NCBI RefSeq assembly: GCF_023544665.1
Contig: NZ_JAMJFL010000003.1
Span: 297,550 to 361,549, forward strand
Direction: 5' to 3'
Source: Streptomyces sp. YS415
GTDB lineage: Bacteria > Actinomycetota > Actinomycetes > Streptomycetales > Streptomycetaceae
DNA: 64,000 nt
Of the stretch, positions 53,920 through 63,863 are shown one piece after another. A program made the position numbers and the translations under genes. Each line of letters opens with the position of its first letter. Within the stretch, counting starts at the first letter, position 1. The notes beneath the pieces were generated by a model. It worked only from the letters and a program-made list of their open reading frames with translations, had not been told where the DNA came from and ran no database searches.

Positions 53920-55149
53920 TCAGGACGGTGGGGCGGTGCGGGTCGTCCGCGGCTGCTTGCGTCCGGCGGACTGCAGTGCCCCTTCCAGCGCGAACGTGGC
54001 CGCGCCCAGGCACACCGGGTCGGTGGGGATCGGGGAGAGGACGATCTCGGTGGCGGCCATCGGCCGCGGCAGCGCGTGCCGGGCGACGGCCTCGCGCACC
54101 TCGGCGACCAGCGGCTCGCCGAGGGCGGTCGCCACCCAGCTGCTGAGCACGACCACTTCGGGGTTGAACAGGTTGACCAGGTCGGCGATGCCGGTCCCCA
54201 GATAGCGCACGGTGTCGCGGACCACCTTCAGCGCCACCGGGTCCTGCGCCCGCACGCCCCGGCCCAGCGCGGCGATGGTGGCCGTCTGGTCCTCCGGGTG
54301 CAGGAGCGTGCTCCCGGGGCTCAACTCCCGCAGGGTCAGCATGATTCCGGAGGCGCCGACGTATGCCTCCACGCAGCCCTGCTTGCCGCAGCGGCACAGC
54401 CGTCCGTCCAGGACGATGGTGGTGTGGCCCCACTCGCCGGCGCTGTTGCTGACCCCCCGGTGCAGCGCGCCGCCGAGGACGAGCCCGGCGCCCACGCCGG
54501 TCCCGAGGTTGACCACCACCGCGTCCCCGCGCCCGCGCGCGGCCCCGAACCACAGCTCGGCCACCGCGGAGGCGCGCAGCGGATTGTCCAGGTACAGCGG
54601 GTAGGCAATGTGCTCGGTGAGCAGGTCCAGCAGCGGCACCTCGTGCCAGTCCCAGTTCGGCGCGTACTCCGAGACCCCGGTCGCCCGGTCCACCTGGCCC
54701 GGCACGCTCACCCCGACGCCGAGCACCCGCGCCCCCTCGACCCCGGCCTGCGCGACCACCGAGCCGACGGCGGCGGCGACATGCCCGACCACCTGCTCGG
54801 GGAGGCTCTCGCCGGGGCGGACGTCCTCCTCGGCGCGGGCCAGGACGTTCAGCGCGAGGTCGAACAGCTCGACATGGACGTACGTCTCCGCGATGTCGAC
54901 GCCGATCAGCGCGCCCCCCGAGGCGTTGACCGCGACCAGCCCCCGGGGCCGGCCGCCCGCCGAGTCCTCGAAGCCCACCTCGGTGATCATCCGGAGTTCG
55001 AGCAGCTCCCCGACGAGCGTGGCGACCGTGGCCAGGCTCAGCCCGGTGGCGGCCGCCAGCTCCTGCCGGGAGGTGGGCGACGCGGCGACGATCTGCCGCA
55101 GCACCTCGTAGCGGTTGGCGGTGCGGATGTCACGTGAGGTGCGCTTCAC
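53920..55149 (-). CDS. ROK-family transcriptional repressor
   Basis: A 409-aa regulator with an N-terminal winged HTH (SRQELAAATGLSLATVATLV) and a ROK kinase-like domain. The zinc motif CRCGKQGCVEAYVG is present. The glucokinase-like NLGTGVGAGLVLGG and DNPLRASAVAELW are also seen. It likely represses the sugar ABC/lacZ operon in the absence of a sugar inducer. Start ATG 55149. Confidence 0.93.
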   Translation of the reverse strand: MKRTSRDIRTANRYEVLRQIVAASPTSRQELAAATGLSLATVATLVGELLELRMITEVGFEDSAGGRPRGLVAVNASGGALIGVDIAETYVHVELFDLALNVLARAEEDVRPGESLPEQVVGHVAAAVGSVVAQAGVEGARVLGVGVSVPGQVDRATGVSEYAPNWDWHEVPLLDLLTEHIAYPLYLDNPLRASAVAELWFGAARGRGDAVVVNLGTGVGAGLVLGGALHRGVSNSAGEWGHTTIVLDGRLCRCGKQGCVEAYVGASGIMLTLRELSPGSTLLHPEDQTATIAALGRGVRAQDPVALKVVRDTVRYLGTGIADLVNLFNPEVVVLSSWVATALGEPLVAEVREAVARHALPRPMAATEIVLSPIPTDPVCLGAATFALEGALQSAGRKQPRTTRTAPPS

Positions 55150-55230
55150 CGGGCCGGCCCCTGTTCCTGTCGCTCTGGCCGGGTCGACGACGGCACCGGC
55201 GCGGCGCCAGGCTATGGGCCCCGGGGGAGG

Positions 55231-55242
55231 TTCGACAAGGGG

Positions 55243-55244
<2 letters not shown>
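55231..55244. promoter_or_regulatory. TTCGACAAGGGGTT motif upstream of ROK gene
   Basis: Matches 13 of 14 positions of the motif at 53845-53858 and lies 82 nt upstream of the ROK start. It overlaps the last codons of aldO, so a chance match is possible. Confidence 0.35.
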
Positions 55245-56532
<1,288 letters not shown>

Positions 56533-56566
56533 TCATCCACCCGCCCGGGGCATGGGACACAAGGGT

Positions 56567-56632
56567 GCATACCGGGCTGATCCGCGGCACGAGGGGCCCC
56601 GGCACGGATCACGCGCCGGTAGGGGCATACCG
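56567..56632. promoter_or_regulatory. Repeat-rich divergent control region between aldO and radical SAM gene
   Basis: GCATACCG occurs twice with period 58 (56567-56574, 56625-56632). Between them, TGATCCG and CGGATCA (56578-56584, 56605-56611) form a dyad around GGGGCCCC. It is a plausible operator for one or both divergent genes. Confidence 0.35.
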
Positions 56633-56669
56633 TGAGGAGTCGAACGCCTGAGCCGGGAGGAGACACGGG

Positions 56670-57989
56670 ATGGGCAGCCGTACCGCGCTGGTCGAGGATC
56701 TGATGGAGCGCTTTCCGCACGTACCGCGGGAGGCCGTCTTCAAGGAGGACCTGCTCCGCGGGGGTGTCGCCTTCGACCCGTCCGCGCTGAGCGACAACGA
56801 GTCCGGCGAGGTCAAGCCGAAGTCGTACTTCATCTTCTCCTTCGACCACGGCACCCTGCCGGAGCTCGGCGAGGCCGCGCTGCGGCGCCCGCCGGAGGAG
56901 ATCATCCTCACCGGCGGCCCCTACGACCTGCGCCGGACCGTGGTCTCCGTGCGGGTGAACCCGGCCTCGCCCTACCGGGTGGCCGCCGACGAGGACGGCG
57001 TGCTCGGCCTCTACCTGGACGGCAAGCGCATCTCCGACGTCGGTGTGCCGCCCATGCCGGAGTACTACCGGCACACCCTCGCCAGCGGGAAGTCGGTCAT
57101 GGAGGTCGCCCCGACCATCCAGTGGGGCTACCTGATCTACCTCACCGTCTTCCGCGTCTGCCAGTACTTCGGCGCCAAGGAGGAGTGCCAGTACTGCGAC
57201 ATCAACCACAACTGGCGCCAGCACAAGGCGGCGGGCCGGCCGTACACCGGGGTCAAGGACGTCGAGGAGGTCCTCGAAGCCCTGGAGATCATCGACCGGT
57301 ACGACACCGCCAAGGTGTCCACCGCCTACACCCTCACCGGCGGCGCGATCACCAGGACCGTCGCCGGGCGCGACGAAGCCGACTTCTACGGCCACTACGC
57401 CAAGGCCATCGAGGAGCGCTTCCCGGGCCGGTGGATCGGCAAGGTCGTCGCCCAGGCGCTGCCCCGTGACGACGTGCAGCGCTTCAAGGACTACGGCGTG
57501 CAGATCTACCACCCCAACTACGAGGTCTGGGACCGCCGCCTGTTCGAGCTGTACTGCCCCGGCAAGGAGCGCTACGTCGGCCGTGACGAGTGGCACCGGC
57601 GGATCCTGGACTCGGCGGAGGTCTTCGGCGCCCGCAACGTGATCCCCAACTTCGTGGCGGGCGTGGAGATGGCGGAGCCCTTCGGCTTCACCACCGTCGA
57701 CGAGGCGATCGAGTCCACCACCGAGGGGCTGCGCTTCTTCATGTCGCACGGCATCACACCCCGCTTCACCACCTGGTGCCCGGAACCCACCACCCCGCTC
57801 GGTAAGGCCAACCCGCAGGGCGCGCCGCTGGAGTACCACATCCGGCTGCTCCAGGCCTATCGTCAAACGATGGAGGACTTCGGGCTCGCCTCGCCCCCCG
57901 GCTACGGCCCGCCCGGGCCCGGCCGCGCGGTGTTCTCGGTCAGCTCCTTCATGGACAGCCTGCCCGAGGAGCAGCCGACCACCGTGTGA
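56670..57989 (+). CDS. Radical SAM protein with CX8CX2C cluster motif
   Basis: A 439-aa protein. Cys-based cluster motif CQYFGAKEECQYC has spacing CX8CX2C, unlike the canonical CX3CX2C. A GGxx-type SAM-binding stretch is suggested at TLTGGAITRT and barrel repeats follow (VQIYHPNYEVWDRRLFELYC). N-terminal ~120 residues are family-specific. It would bind [4Fe-4S] and SAM and use a 5'-deoxyadenosyl radical. The substrate is unknown and no obvious pathway partner is adjacent. ATG 56670 has GGGAGGAGA upstream. Confidence 0.85.
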   Translation: MGSRTALVEDLMERFPHVPREAVFKEDLLRGGVAFDPSALSDNESGEVKPKSYFIFSFDHGTLPELGEAALRRPPEEIILTGGPYDLRRTVVSVRVNPASPYRVAADEDGVLGLYLDGKRISDVGVPPMPEYYRHTLASGKSVMEVAPTIQWGYLIYLTVFRVCQYFGAKEECQYCDINHNWRQHKAAGRPYTGVKDVEEVLEALEIIDRYDTAKVSTAYTLTGGAITRTVAGRDEADFYGHYAKAIEERFPGRWIGKVVAQALPRDDVQRFKDYGVQIYHPNYEVWDRRLFELYCPGKERYVGRDEWHRRILDSAEVFGARNVIPNFVAGVEMAEPFGFTTVDEAIESTTEGLRFFMSHGITPRFTTWCPEPTTPLGKANPQGAPLEYHIRLLQAYRQTMEDFGLASPPGYGPPGPGRAVFSVSSFMDSLPEEQPTTV

Positions 57990-58006
57990 CGGGAGTGGCC
58001 CCTGCG

Positions 58007-58030
58007 AACTGACAAGCGCGCTTGTCAGTT
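58007..58030. promoter_or_regulatory. 24-bp perfect palindrome, arms AACTGACAAGCG
   Basis: Perfect dyad with no spacer, lying 18 nt after the radical SAM stop and 98 nt before the membrane sigma-like gene. Could be a TetR-type operator, or, folded as a 10-bp stem with CGCG loop, a terminator. Confidence 0.55.
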
Positions 58031-58128
58031 GTGTCGGTGACGTGAAAGGCTCGTCCACTGCCGCGAGGTTCCGCCCAACTCCGTTGCCCTTATGGTGAGT
58101 TGACTTCGCTTGTGGATGCAGGAGACCC

Positions 58129-59622
58129 ATGCCCGACCTGCCGACCCCCCAGGACGCCACCGAGGCCGCGCTGTTCTCCGAGTGCTGGGACGCCGTGCTC
58201 TCGTACGCCGACCTGTGCACGGCCGGCTCCACCGCGGCCACCGAACTGGCCACGGAGGCGTTCTCGGCCGGTATGCGCGAGGTCCGGGCCGCCAAGGCGC
58301 ACGGCACCCGGTACGCCGGCCGCCGCTCCCCGCGGCTGCCCCGCATACCCCTGCTGCTGACCGCCGTACGCACCGCGGCCGCCGACTGGGAGGTCAGCGG
58401 CCGGGGCAGCCGCCTCGACCCCGATCTGCGGCTGTGGCTCAACTCCGGCAAGGCCGCCCGGTACACCGGACCGCCGCAGGGCCGCCCGCTCGCGCTGCGC
58501 GGACTGCGGGACATGCAGCAGCCCGACGCCGAACTGCTGTGGCTGGCCGAGGTGGAGGCGCTGCCGCTGTCCGTCGTGGCCCGCCGGCTCGGTCTCGACC
58601 CGGCCACGGTCTCCGACGAACTCGCCCAGGTGCGGGGCCTGTTCCGGGACCGCTGCCACCGCAACCTCATCGACGCGCCACAGGCCCCCGGGTGCCGCGG
58701 CTACGTCCGGCTGCTCGACGCGGTGACCCGCTCACCGGTCACCGAGGTCCCGGCCGACCTCTCCCAGCACCTCGCCCGCTGCGCGGACTGCGCCGAGGCC
58801 GCCGCCTGTCTGCGACTGCACGGCGTCGGCCTGCCCGCCGCCCTCGCCGGCGGGGTGCTCGGCTGGGGCGGCCTCGCCTACCTGGAGCGCCGCCGGCGCG
58901 CCGCCGAGGTCCGGCTCGGCGCCGGACGCCCCGGACCGCCGGTCCCCGACGGCGTGGACGCCGACCCCGCGGCGCAGAAGGCGAAGACAGTGCGCAACGG
59001 TCTGCTCGTCGCGGCCGTGCTGGTGTCGGTGCTGGCGCTCGCCGTGTCGCTGATGCCGTTCGGCGGCTCCGGCTCCATCGACGACACCGTGGCCGGCGAG
59101 TCCGCCCGTCAGCCGGTGGCCGACCATCCCGGCCCGTCCTTCGCGCCCTCGGCCGAGGCCGATGCCACCACCGCGAGCCCGTCCGCGCGGCCTTCCGGCG
59201 GCCCCGCCGACCGCACTCCGGAGCGCACCCCGGAGCGAGAGGACCCCGACCCCGAGCCCCAGGGCACCGCCACCACGACCTCCTCCGCCACCGCCACCCG
59301 CGCCCCGGAGACCTGCCGGGTCCGCTACGACCTGGTCAACCAGTGGCCCGACGGCTTCCAGGCCACCGTCACCGTCACCACCGAACAGCCCCTGGACACC
59401 TGGCGGGTGGCCTGGTCCTTCCGCGAGGGCCAGCACATCGGGCAGATGTGGGACGCGGACTTCACCCAGAACGCCTCCCGGGTCACCGCCACCGCCACCG
59501 CCTACAACAAGTCGGTCCCGGCCGGCGGCTCCCTGACCTTCGGCTTCATCGCCTCCTGGCAGGGCCGGAACTCCCCGGCGCACGACTTCTCGCTGAACGG
59601 CCGGGAGTGCGGCACCACCTGA
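58129..59622 (+). CDS. Transmembrane sigma-like/zinc-finger protein with extracellular CBM2 domain
   Basis: A 497-aa protein. The N-terminal cytosolic part has a sigma-region-4-like HTH (LWLAEVEALPLSVVARRLGL at about 140-160) without a convincing region 2. A zf-HC2-like motif follows (HLARCADCAEAAACL, about 215-228), then a single TM near 290-310 (LLVAAVLVSVLALAVSLMPF). A Pro/Thr/Ser-rich linker runs to about 385, and the C-terminal ~100 residues form a CBM2 cellulose-binding domain (CRVRYDLVNQWPDGF … WRVAWSFREGQHIGQMW … FGFIASWQGRN … GREC). This would link cellulose contact outside to a DNA-binding-type module inside. ATG 58129 is preceded by CAGGAGACC. Confidence 0.85.
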   Translation: MPDLPTPQDATEAALFSECWDAVLSYADLCTAGSTAATELATEAFSAGMREVRAAKAHGTRYAGRRSPRLPRIPLLLTAVRTAAADWEVSGRGSRLDPDLRLWLNSGKAARYTGPPQGRPLALRGLRDMQQPDAELLWLAEVEALPLSVVARRLGLDPATVSDELAQVRGLFRDRCHRNLIDAPQAPGCRGYVRLLDAVTRSPVTEVPADLSQHLARCADCAEAAACLRLHGVGLPAALAGGVLGWGGLAYLERRRRAAEVRLGAGRPGPPVPDGVDADPAAQKAKTVRNGLLVAAVLVSVLALAVSLMPFGGSGSIDDTVAGESARQPVADHPGPSFAPSAEADATTASPSARPSGGPADRTPERTPEREDPDPEPQGTATTTSSATATRAPETCRVRYDLVNQWPDGFQATVTVTTEQPLDTWRVAWSFREGQHIGQMWDADFTQNASRVTATATAYNKSVPAGGSLTFGFIASWQGRNSPAHDFSLNGRECGTT

Positions 59623-59635
59623 GCGGAAAAATACG

Positions 59636-59666
59636 TTGACGCCCCGCCGAGGGGCCGGGCTACAGT
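59636..59666 (+). promoter_or_regulatory. Probable sigma-70-type promoter before the rsgA leader
   Basis: -35 TTGACG (59636-59641) and -10 TACAGT (59661-59666), 19-bp spacer. The spacer contains a small dyad GCCCC-GCCGA-GGGGC. It lies 59 nt upstream of the 23-codon ORF. Confidence 0.55.
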
Positions 59667-59725
59667 AACGGCGCATCACACCGATCGCGTGTGAACCGAC
59701 GAGAGTGACGAGGAGGTGTCGACCG

Positions 59726-59797
59726 ATGGCTGTCTTTGCGATGGGCGCTGCCCGCATCCAGGAATCCATCACGTCCACCTCCGCGGCCACCGGCTGA
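59726..59797 (+). CDS. 23-aa ORF between the CBM2 gene and rsgA
   Basis: ATG 59726 is preceded by an excellent ribosome site (GAGGAGGTG, 7-8 nt spacing) and ends at TGA 59797. The peptide is MAVFAMGAARIQESITSTS then AATG, with no membrane segment. It lies 59 nt before rsgA. It may be a real small protein or a translated leader controlling rsgA. Confidence 0.55.
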   Translation: MAVFAMGAARIQESITSTSAATG

Positions 59798-59856
59798 ACC
59801 CACTCTCCCTCGCGTCCAGCGACGCGCGCCGGGGCCGCCCCTGTGAAGGGTCACCC

Positions 59857-60948
59857 TTGACTTCCAGCTCTGCTTTCACCTCGCTCCTCCCGTACGGCTG
59901 GGACGAGACCTGGGCGGACGAGTTCGCCCCCTACCTCGCCGAAGGCCTGCTCGCCGGACGCGTCATCCGTGTCGACCGCGGGCAGTGCGACGTCGTCACC
60001 GCCGACGGCGTTCTCCGCGCCGACACCGCCTTCGTCACCCCCGACGACCCGATGCGCGTGGTGTGCACCGGTGACTGGGTCGCCGTCGAACCCGGCGGCA
60101 ACCCGCGCTACGTACGGACGTATCTGCCGCGCCGTACCGCCTTCGTGCGCTCCACCTCCTCCCAGCGGTCCGAGGGGCAGATCCTCGCGGCCAACGTCGA
60201 CCACGCCGTCATCGCCGTGTCGCTGGCCGTCGAACTCGACCTCGGCCGGATCGAGCGGTTCCTGGCGCTCGCCTGGGAATCGGGGGCGCAGCCGGTGGTC
60301 GTGCTCACCAAGGCGGACCTCGTGCCGGACCCGGTGACACTCTCCCATCTCGTGCAGGACGTCGAGACGACGGCGCCGGGCGTGCCGGTGCTGACCGTCA
60401 GCGCCCATCTCGACGAAGGGCTCGAAGTCCTCACCGCCGTCGTCGGGGGCGGTACGTCCGTGCTGCTCGGGCAGTCCGGCGCGGGCAAGTCGACCCTCGC
60501 CAACGCGCTGCTCGGGGCGGAGATCATGGACGTACAGGCCACCCGTGACACCGACGGCAAGGGACGGCACACGACGACCACGCGGAATCTGCTGGTGCTG
60601 CCGGGAGGGGGCGTCCTGATCGACACCCCCGGCCTGCGCGGGGTCGGGCTGTGGGACGCGCAGACCGGTGTCGGGCAGGTCTTCGCGGAGATCGAGCAGC
60701 TCGCCGCGCGCTGCCGCTTCCACGACTGCGCGCACGAGGCGGAGCCCGGGTGTGCCGTCCTCGCCGCCATCGAGGCCGGGGAGCTGCCCGTGCGGCGGCT
60801 CGACAGCTACCGCAAGCTCCTGCGGGAGAACCAGCGGATCGTGGCCAAGACGGACGCCCGGCTGCGGGCCGAGATCCGACGGGACTGGAAGCGCAAGGGC
60901 GCGGAGGGGAGGGCGGCGATGCAGGCCAAGCGCAACGGCCGGCTCTAG
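59857..60948 (+). CDS. rsgA: Ribosome small-subunit-dependent GTPase A
   Basis: A 363-aa circularly permuted GTPase involved in 30S maturation. An OB-fold N-terminus is followed by G4 VVVLTKADLV, then G1 GQSGAGKST and G3 DTPGLR. The C-terminal zinc site is CRFHDCAHEAEPGC. Start: TTG 59857 with GAAGG about 8 nt upstream (protein MTSSSAFTS…). The region upstream contains a separate 23-codon ORF. Confidence 0.93.
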   Translation: MTSSSAFTSLLPYGWDETWADEFAPYLAEGLLAGRVIRVDRGQCDVVTADGVLRADTAFVTPDDPMRVVCTGDWVAVEPGGNPRYVRTYLPRRTAFVRSTSSQRSEGQILAANVDHAVIAVSLAVELDLGRIERFLALAWESGAQPVVVLTKADLVPDPVTLSHLVQDVETTAPGVPVLTVSAHLDEGLEVLTAVVGGGTSVLLGQSGAGKSTLANALLGAEIMDVQATRDTDGKGRHTTTTRNLLVLPGGGVLIDTPGLRGVGLWDAQTGVGQVFAEIEQLAARCRFHDCAHEAEPGCAVLAAIEAGELPVRRLDSYRKLLRENQRIVAKTDARLRAEIRRDWKRKGAEGRAAMQAKRNGRL

Positions 60949-61008
60949 GACTCGGTGTCCGAATCCCGCCAGCGCCGGTCCCGCGCCTGCCGGAGACTGG
61001 AACGCGTG

Positions 61009-62406
61009 ATGGACGAGGACACCAGTTACGAAGCCGTACGCAGCCGGGACGCCCGGTTCGACGGGGAGTTCTTCTTCGCCGTCGAGACCACCGGGATCTA
61101 CTGCCGGCCCAGCTGTCCGGCCGTCACCCCCAAGCGCCGCAACGTCCGCTTCTTCGCGACCGCCGCCGCCGCGCAGGGCTCGGGTTTCCGGGCCTGCCGG
61201 CGGTGCCGGCCGGACGCCGCGCCCGGCTCGGCCGAGTGGAACGTCCGCGCGGACGTCGTCGGCCGGGCCGTGCGGCTGATCGGCGACGGCGTCGTCGACC
61301 GGGAGGGCGTGGCCGGGCTCGCCGGTCGGCTCGGCTACAGCCCCCGGCAGGTGCAGCGCCAGCTGACCGGCGAGCTGGGCGCGGGCCCCGTGGCGCTGGC
61401 CCGCGCCCAGCGGGCGCACACCGCGCGGGTCCTGTGCCAGACCACCGACCTGCCGATCACCGAGATCGCCTTCGCGGCCGGATTCGCCAGCGTGCGGCAG
61501 TTCAACGACACCATGCGGGCGGTGTACGCCCAGACCCCGAGCGCCCTGCGCGCCGCGGCATCCCGGTCCGTCCGGCGCGGCGGCACCCCGACCGCCGGAA
61601 TCCCGCTGCGGCTCGCCCACCGCGGCCCCTACCGGTCCGGCGCCGTCTTCGACCTGCTCCAGGAGGAGGCCGTGCCCGGCGTTGAGGAGGTGAGCGGCGC
61701 CCCCGGCCGGCGCACCTACCGCCGCACCCTGCGCCTGCCGCACGGCACCGGCATCGTCGCCGTCGACGAGCGGCCCGGCGGCAGCGGAGCCGGCACCGGT
61801 ACCCACCCCGGCGGCTGGCTGGAGGCCCGCCTCCACCTCACCGACCCCCGCGACCTCACCACCGCCGTCCAGCGACTGCGCCGCCTGTTCGACCTCGACG
61901 CCGACCCCTACGCCGTCGACGAGCGGCTCGGCGCCGACGCCCGGCTCGCCCCGCTGGTCGCCGCCCGCCCGGGGCTCCGCTCGCCCGGGGCCGCCGATCC
62001 CGACGAACTCGCCGTACGGGCGCTCGTGGGGCCCGCCGGTGCCGAGCGGCTGGTGCGGGTGTACGGCAAGGCGCTGGACGCGCCCTGCGGGAGCCTCACC
62101 CACCTCTTCCCGGAACCGGCCGTCCTCGCCGGGGCCGAGCCGCACGGCCCGCTGGGCGCGCTCACGGCCGCCCTCGCCGACGGCGCCGTACGCCTGGACG
62201 CGGGTGCCGACCGGGACGAGGCCGAGCGGGCGCTGCTCGCCCTGCCCGGCCTCGATGCCCGTACCGTCGCCGTGGTGCGCACCCGCGCCCTCGGCGACCC
62301 CGACGTCGCGCCGCCCGGCGCCGACGTCCCCGACAGCTGGCGCCCCTGGCGCTCGTACGCCTGGCAGCACCTGCGCGCAGCAGGGGAGTTGGAGCAGACC
62401 TCATGA
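61009..62406 (+). CDS. alkA: Ada-type HTH fused to AlkA 3-methyladenine DNA glycosylase
   Basis: A 465-aa repair protein. The Ada zinc/methyl-acceptor motif is YCRPSCPAVTPKRRNVRFF with CRRCRPD; the AraC-type HTH is YSPRQVQRQLTGELG and AGFASVRQFNDTM. The rest is an AlkA N-terminal domain and HhH-GPD glycosylase, with the catalytic Asp candidate in LGDPDVAPPGAD. It removes alkylated bases and regulates its own operon when methylated. ATG 61009 is used; the upstream reading from 60955 is less likely. Confidence 0.92.
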   Translation: MDEDTSYEAVRSRDARFDGEFFFAVETTGIYCRPSCPAVTPKRRNVRFFATAAAAQGSGFRACRRCRPDAAPGSAEWNVRADVVGRAVRLIGDGVVDREGVAGLAGRLGYSPRQVQRQLTGELGAGPVALARAQRAHTARVLCQTTDLPITEIAFAAGFASVRQFNDTMRAVYAQTPSALRAAASRSVRRGGTPTAGIPLRLAHRGPYRSGAVFDLLQEEAVPGVEEVSGAPGRRTYRRTLRLPHGTGIVAVDERPGGSGAGTGTHPGGWLEARLHLTDPRDLTTAVQRLRRLFDLDADPYAVDERLGADARLAPLVAARPGLRSPGAADPDELAVRALVGPAGAERLVRVYGKALDAPCGSLTHLFPEPAVLAGAEPHGPLGALTAALADGAVRLDAGADRDEAERALLALPGLDARTVAVVRTRALGDPDVAPPGADVPDSWRPWRSYAWQHLRAAGELEQTS

Positions 62407-62894
62407 CCACACTGTGGACGAACCTGGACAGCCCCGTGGGCCCCCTCCTGATCACCGCCGACCCCGTGAGCGGCGCTCTCACATCGCTCTCCGTGCCGGG
62501 TCAGAAGGGCGGCCGGAGCGTCCAGGAGGACTGGCGGCACGAGCCGGGCGCCTTCCGGGACGCCGAGGAGCAGCTCGCCGCCTACTTCGCGGGGGAGCTG
62601 AAGGAGTTCCGGCTGCCGTTGCGCGCCGAGGGCACCGCGTTCCGCGCGCGGGTGTGGGAGGCCCTGGACACCGTGCCCTACGGCGGGACCACCACCTACG
62701 GCGAGATCGCCGCCCGGATCGGCGCCCCCCGCGCTGCCGTCCGGGCCGTCGGCGGCGCGATCGGCGCCAACCCCCTGCTGATCCTCCGCCCCTGCCACCG
62801 GGTGATCGGCGCGAACGGCACCCTCACCGGCTACGCAGGCGGCCTCCCCCGCAAAACAGCCCTGCTGACCCTGGAAGGCGCACTCAGGGCCTGA
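62403..62894 (+). CDS. ogt: Methylated-DNA-protein cysteine methyltransferase
   Basis: A 163-aa suicide repair protein. The active site motif PCHRVIG is present with catalytic Cys, as is the FRARVWEALDTVPYG stretch. It removes methyl groups from O6-methylguanine. The start overlaps the alkA stop as ATGA. Together the two genes are an alkylation-damage operon. Confidence 0.95.
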   Translation: MTTLWTNLDSPVGPLLITADPVSGALTSLSVPGQKGGRSVQEDWRHEPGAFRDAEEQLAAYFAGELKEFRLPLRAEGTAFRARVWEALDTVPYGGTTTYGEIAARIGAPRAAVRAVGGAIGANPLLILRPCHRVIGANGTLTGYAGGLPRKTALLTLEGALRA

Positions 62895-63225
62895 GCCCCG
62901 GAGAGCGCCGGGCTGGGCCCCGGGCTGGAGCCCCGGGGGGTGAGGCCCCCGGGGCGGAGCCCCCGAGCGGGAGCACTCAGCCCGGAGCCGTCGGGCTGGA
63001 GCCCGGGACTGGAGCCCCGCCGGGGATGGGGCCTCCTGGCGGGAGCCCTCGGGTCGGATCCCCGGGCCCGGAGCCCTCGGGTCGGATCCCCGGGCCCGGA
63101 GCCCTCAGGCCGGAGTCCTCGGCCGGAGCCCCCCGGCCCCCGGGCCATGGAGCACCCCCAGCGCCCCTGGGCCCCGCACTCCCGCCCCCGCGCAACCCCA
63201 CCAGCCCGCCAGCCCAGCCCCCGGA
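62895..63225. repeat. GC-rich gene-free minisatellite
   Basis: Between convergent ogt and the DUF456 gene. GGAGCCC-type motifs recur throughout. An exact 28-bp unit beginning GGAGCCCTCGGG and ending CCCGGGCCC occurs at 63042-63069 and 63070-63097, then a decayed third copy from 63098. No gene is supported; reading frames through it are repeat artefacts. It may serve as bidirectional terminator. Confidence 0.75.
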
Positions 63226-63708
63226 TCACGCCCAGAGCACCACGCCCAGCCATGCCGCCGCGACGAGGAGGCAGGTGAACAGTTCCGCCAGGACGCTGGA
63301 GCCGCCCGAGCGCATTGCCGTGCGCAGGGCCGCCCGGGCCTCCGCGTGGCGGCCGAGGCGGCGGCGTTCCTCCAGGTATATACCGGCCATGAAGCCGGGG
63401 ATCGCGCCGACCACGGGGATCAGGACGAACCCGAGCAGTGCGCCCGCCCCGGCACACACGCTCATCCGGCGCGTGGCGCCGCTTGCCCGCAGCCGCCGGG
63501 GCGGCAGGCTCCAGCGCACCACCTGCGACAGGAACAGGGCGACGGTCGTCCCGACCAGCAGCCACCAGGCCACCGGTCGCGGATCCTTCAGCGCCCACCA
63601 CATGATCGCGGCCCAGACCAGCCAGGACCCCGGTACGCCGGGCGCCAGCACTCCGCACAGGCCGAGCAGGATGACCATGCCGACCAGCAGGAGATCCGCC
63701 ACTCCCAT
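63226..63708 (-). CDS. DUF456 membrane protein
   Basis: A 160-aa integral membrane protein with four or five hydrophobic segments (MGVADLLLVGMVILLGLCGV … GSWLVWAAIMWW … GALLGFVLIPVVGAIPGFMAG). The GFxxxPxxGxxxGxxxG pattern of DUF456 is clear. Function is unknown. Convergent with ogt. Confidence 0.9.
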   Translation of the reverse strand: MGVADLLLVGMVILLGLCGVLAPGVPGSWLVWAAIMWWALKDPRPVAWWLLVGTTVALFLSQVVRWSLPPRRLRASGATRRMSVCAGAGALLGFVLIPVVGAIPGFMAGIYLEERRRLGRHAEARAALRTAMRSGGSSVLAELFTCLLVAAAWLGVVLWA

Positions 63709-63863
63709 CTGACCAGAGTGCAGGAGCCCGGGCGGACCCGCAGGTCAGCGCCGACGGACCGGTCGCCGCCCGGGTGCGCGGAGGTCGTACCCGCGTTCTG
63801 TCCTTCACCCGATTTTCGGGATGCCCCGTTTTCATCCGGCCCCGGCGGTGGACAATTAGGGGC

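Noticed and set aside
62940..63278. 112-codon + strand frame in the minisatellite
   Set aside because: Composed of repeated RSPRAGALSPEPSG-like units from the DNA repeat; no start signal and runs into the DUF456 gene antisense.
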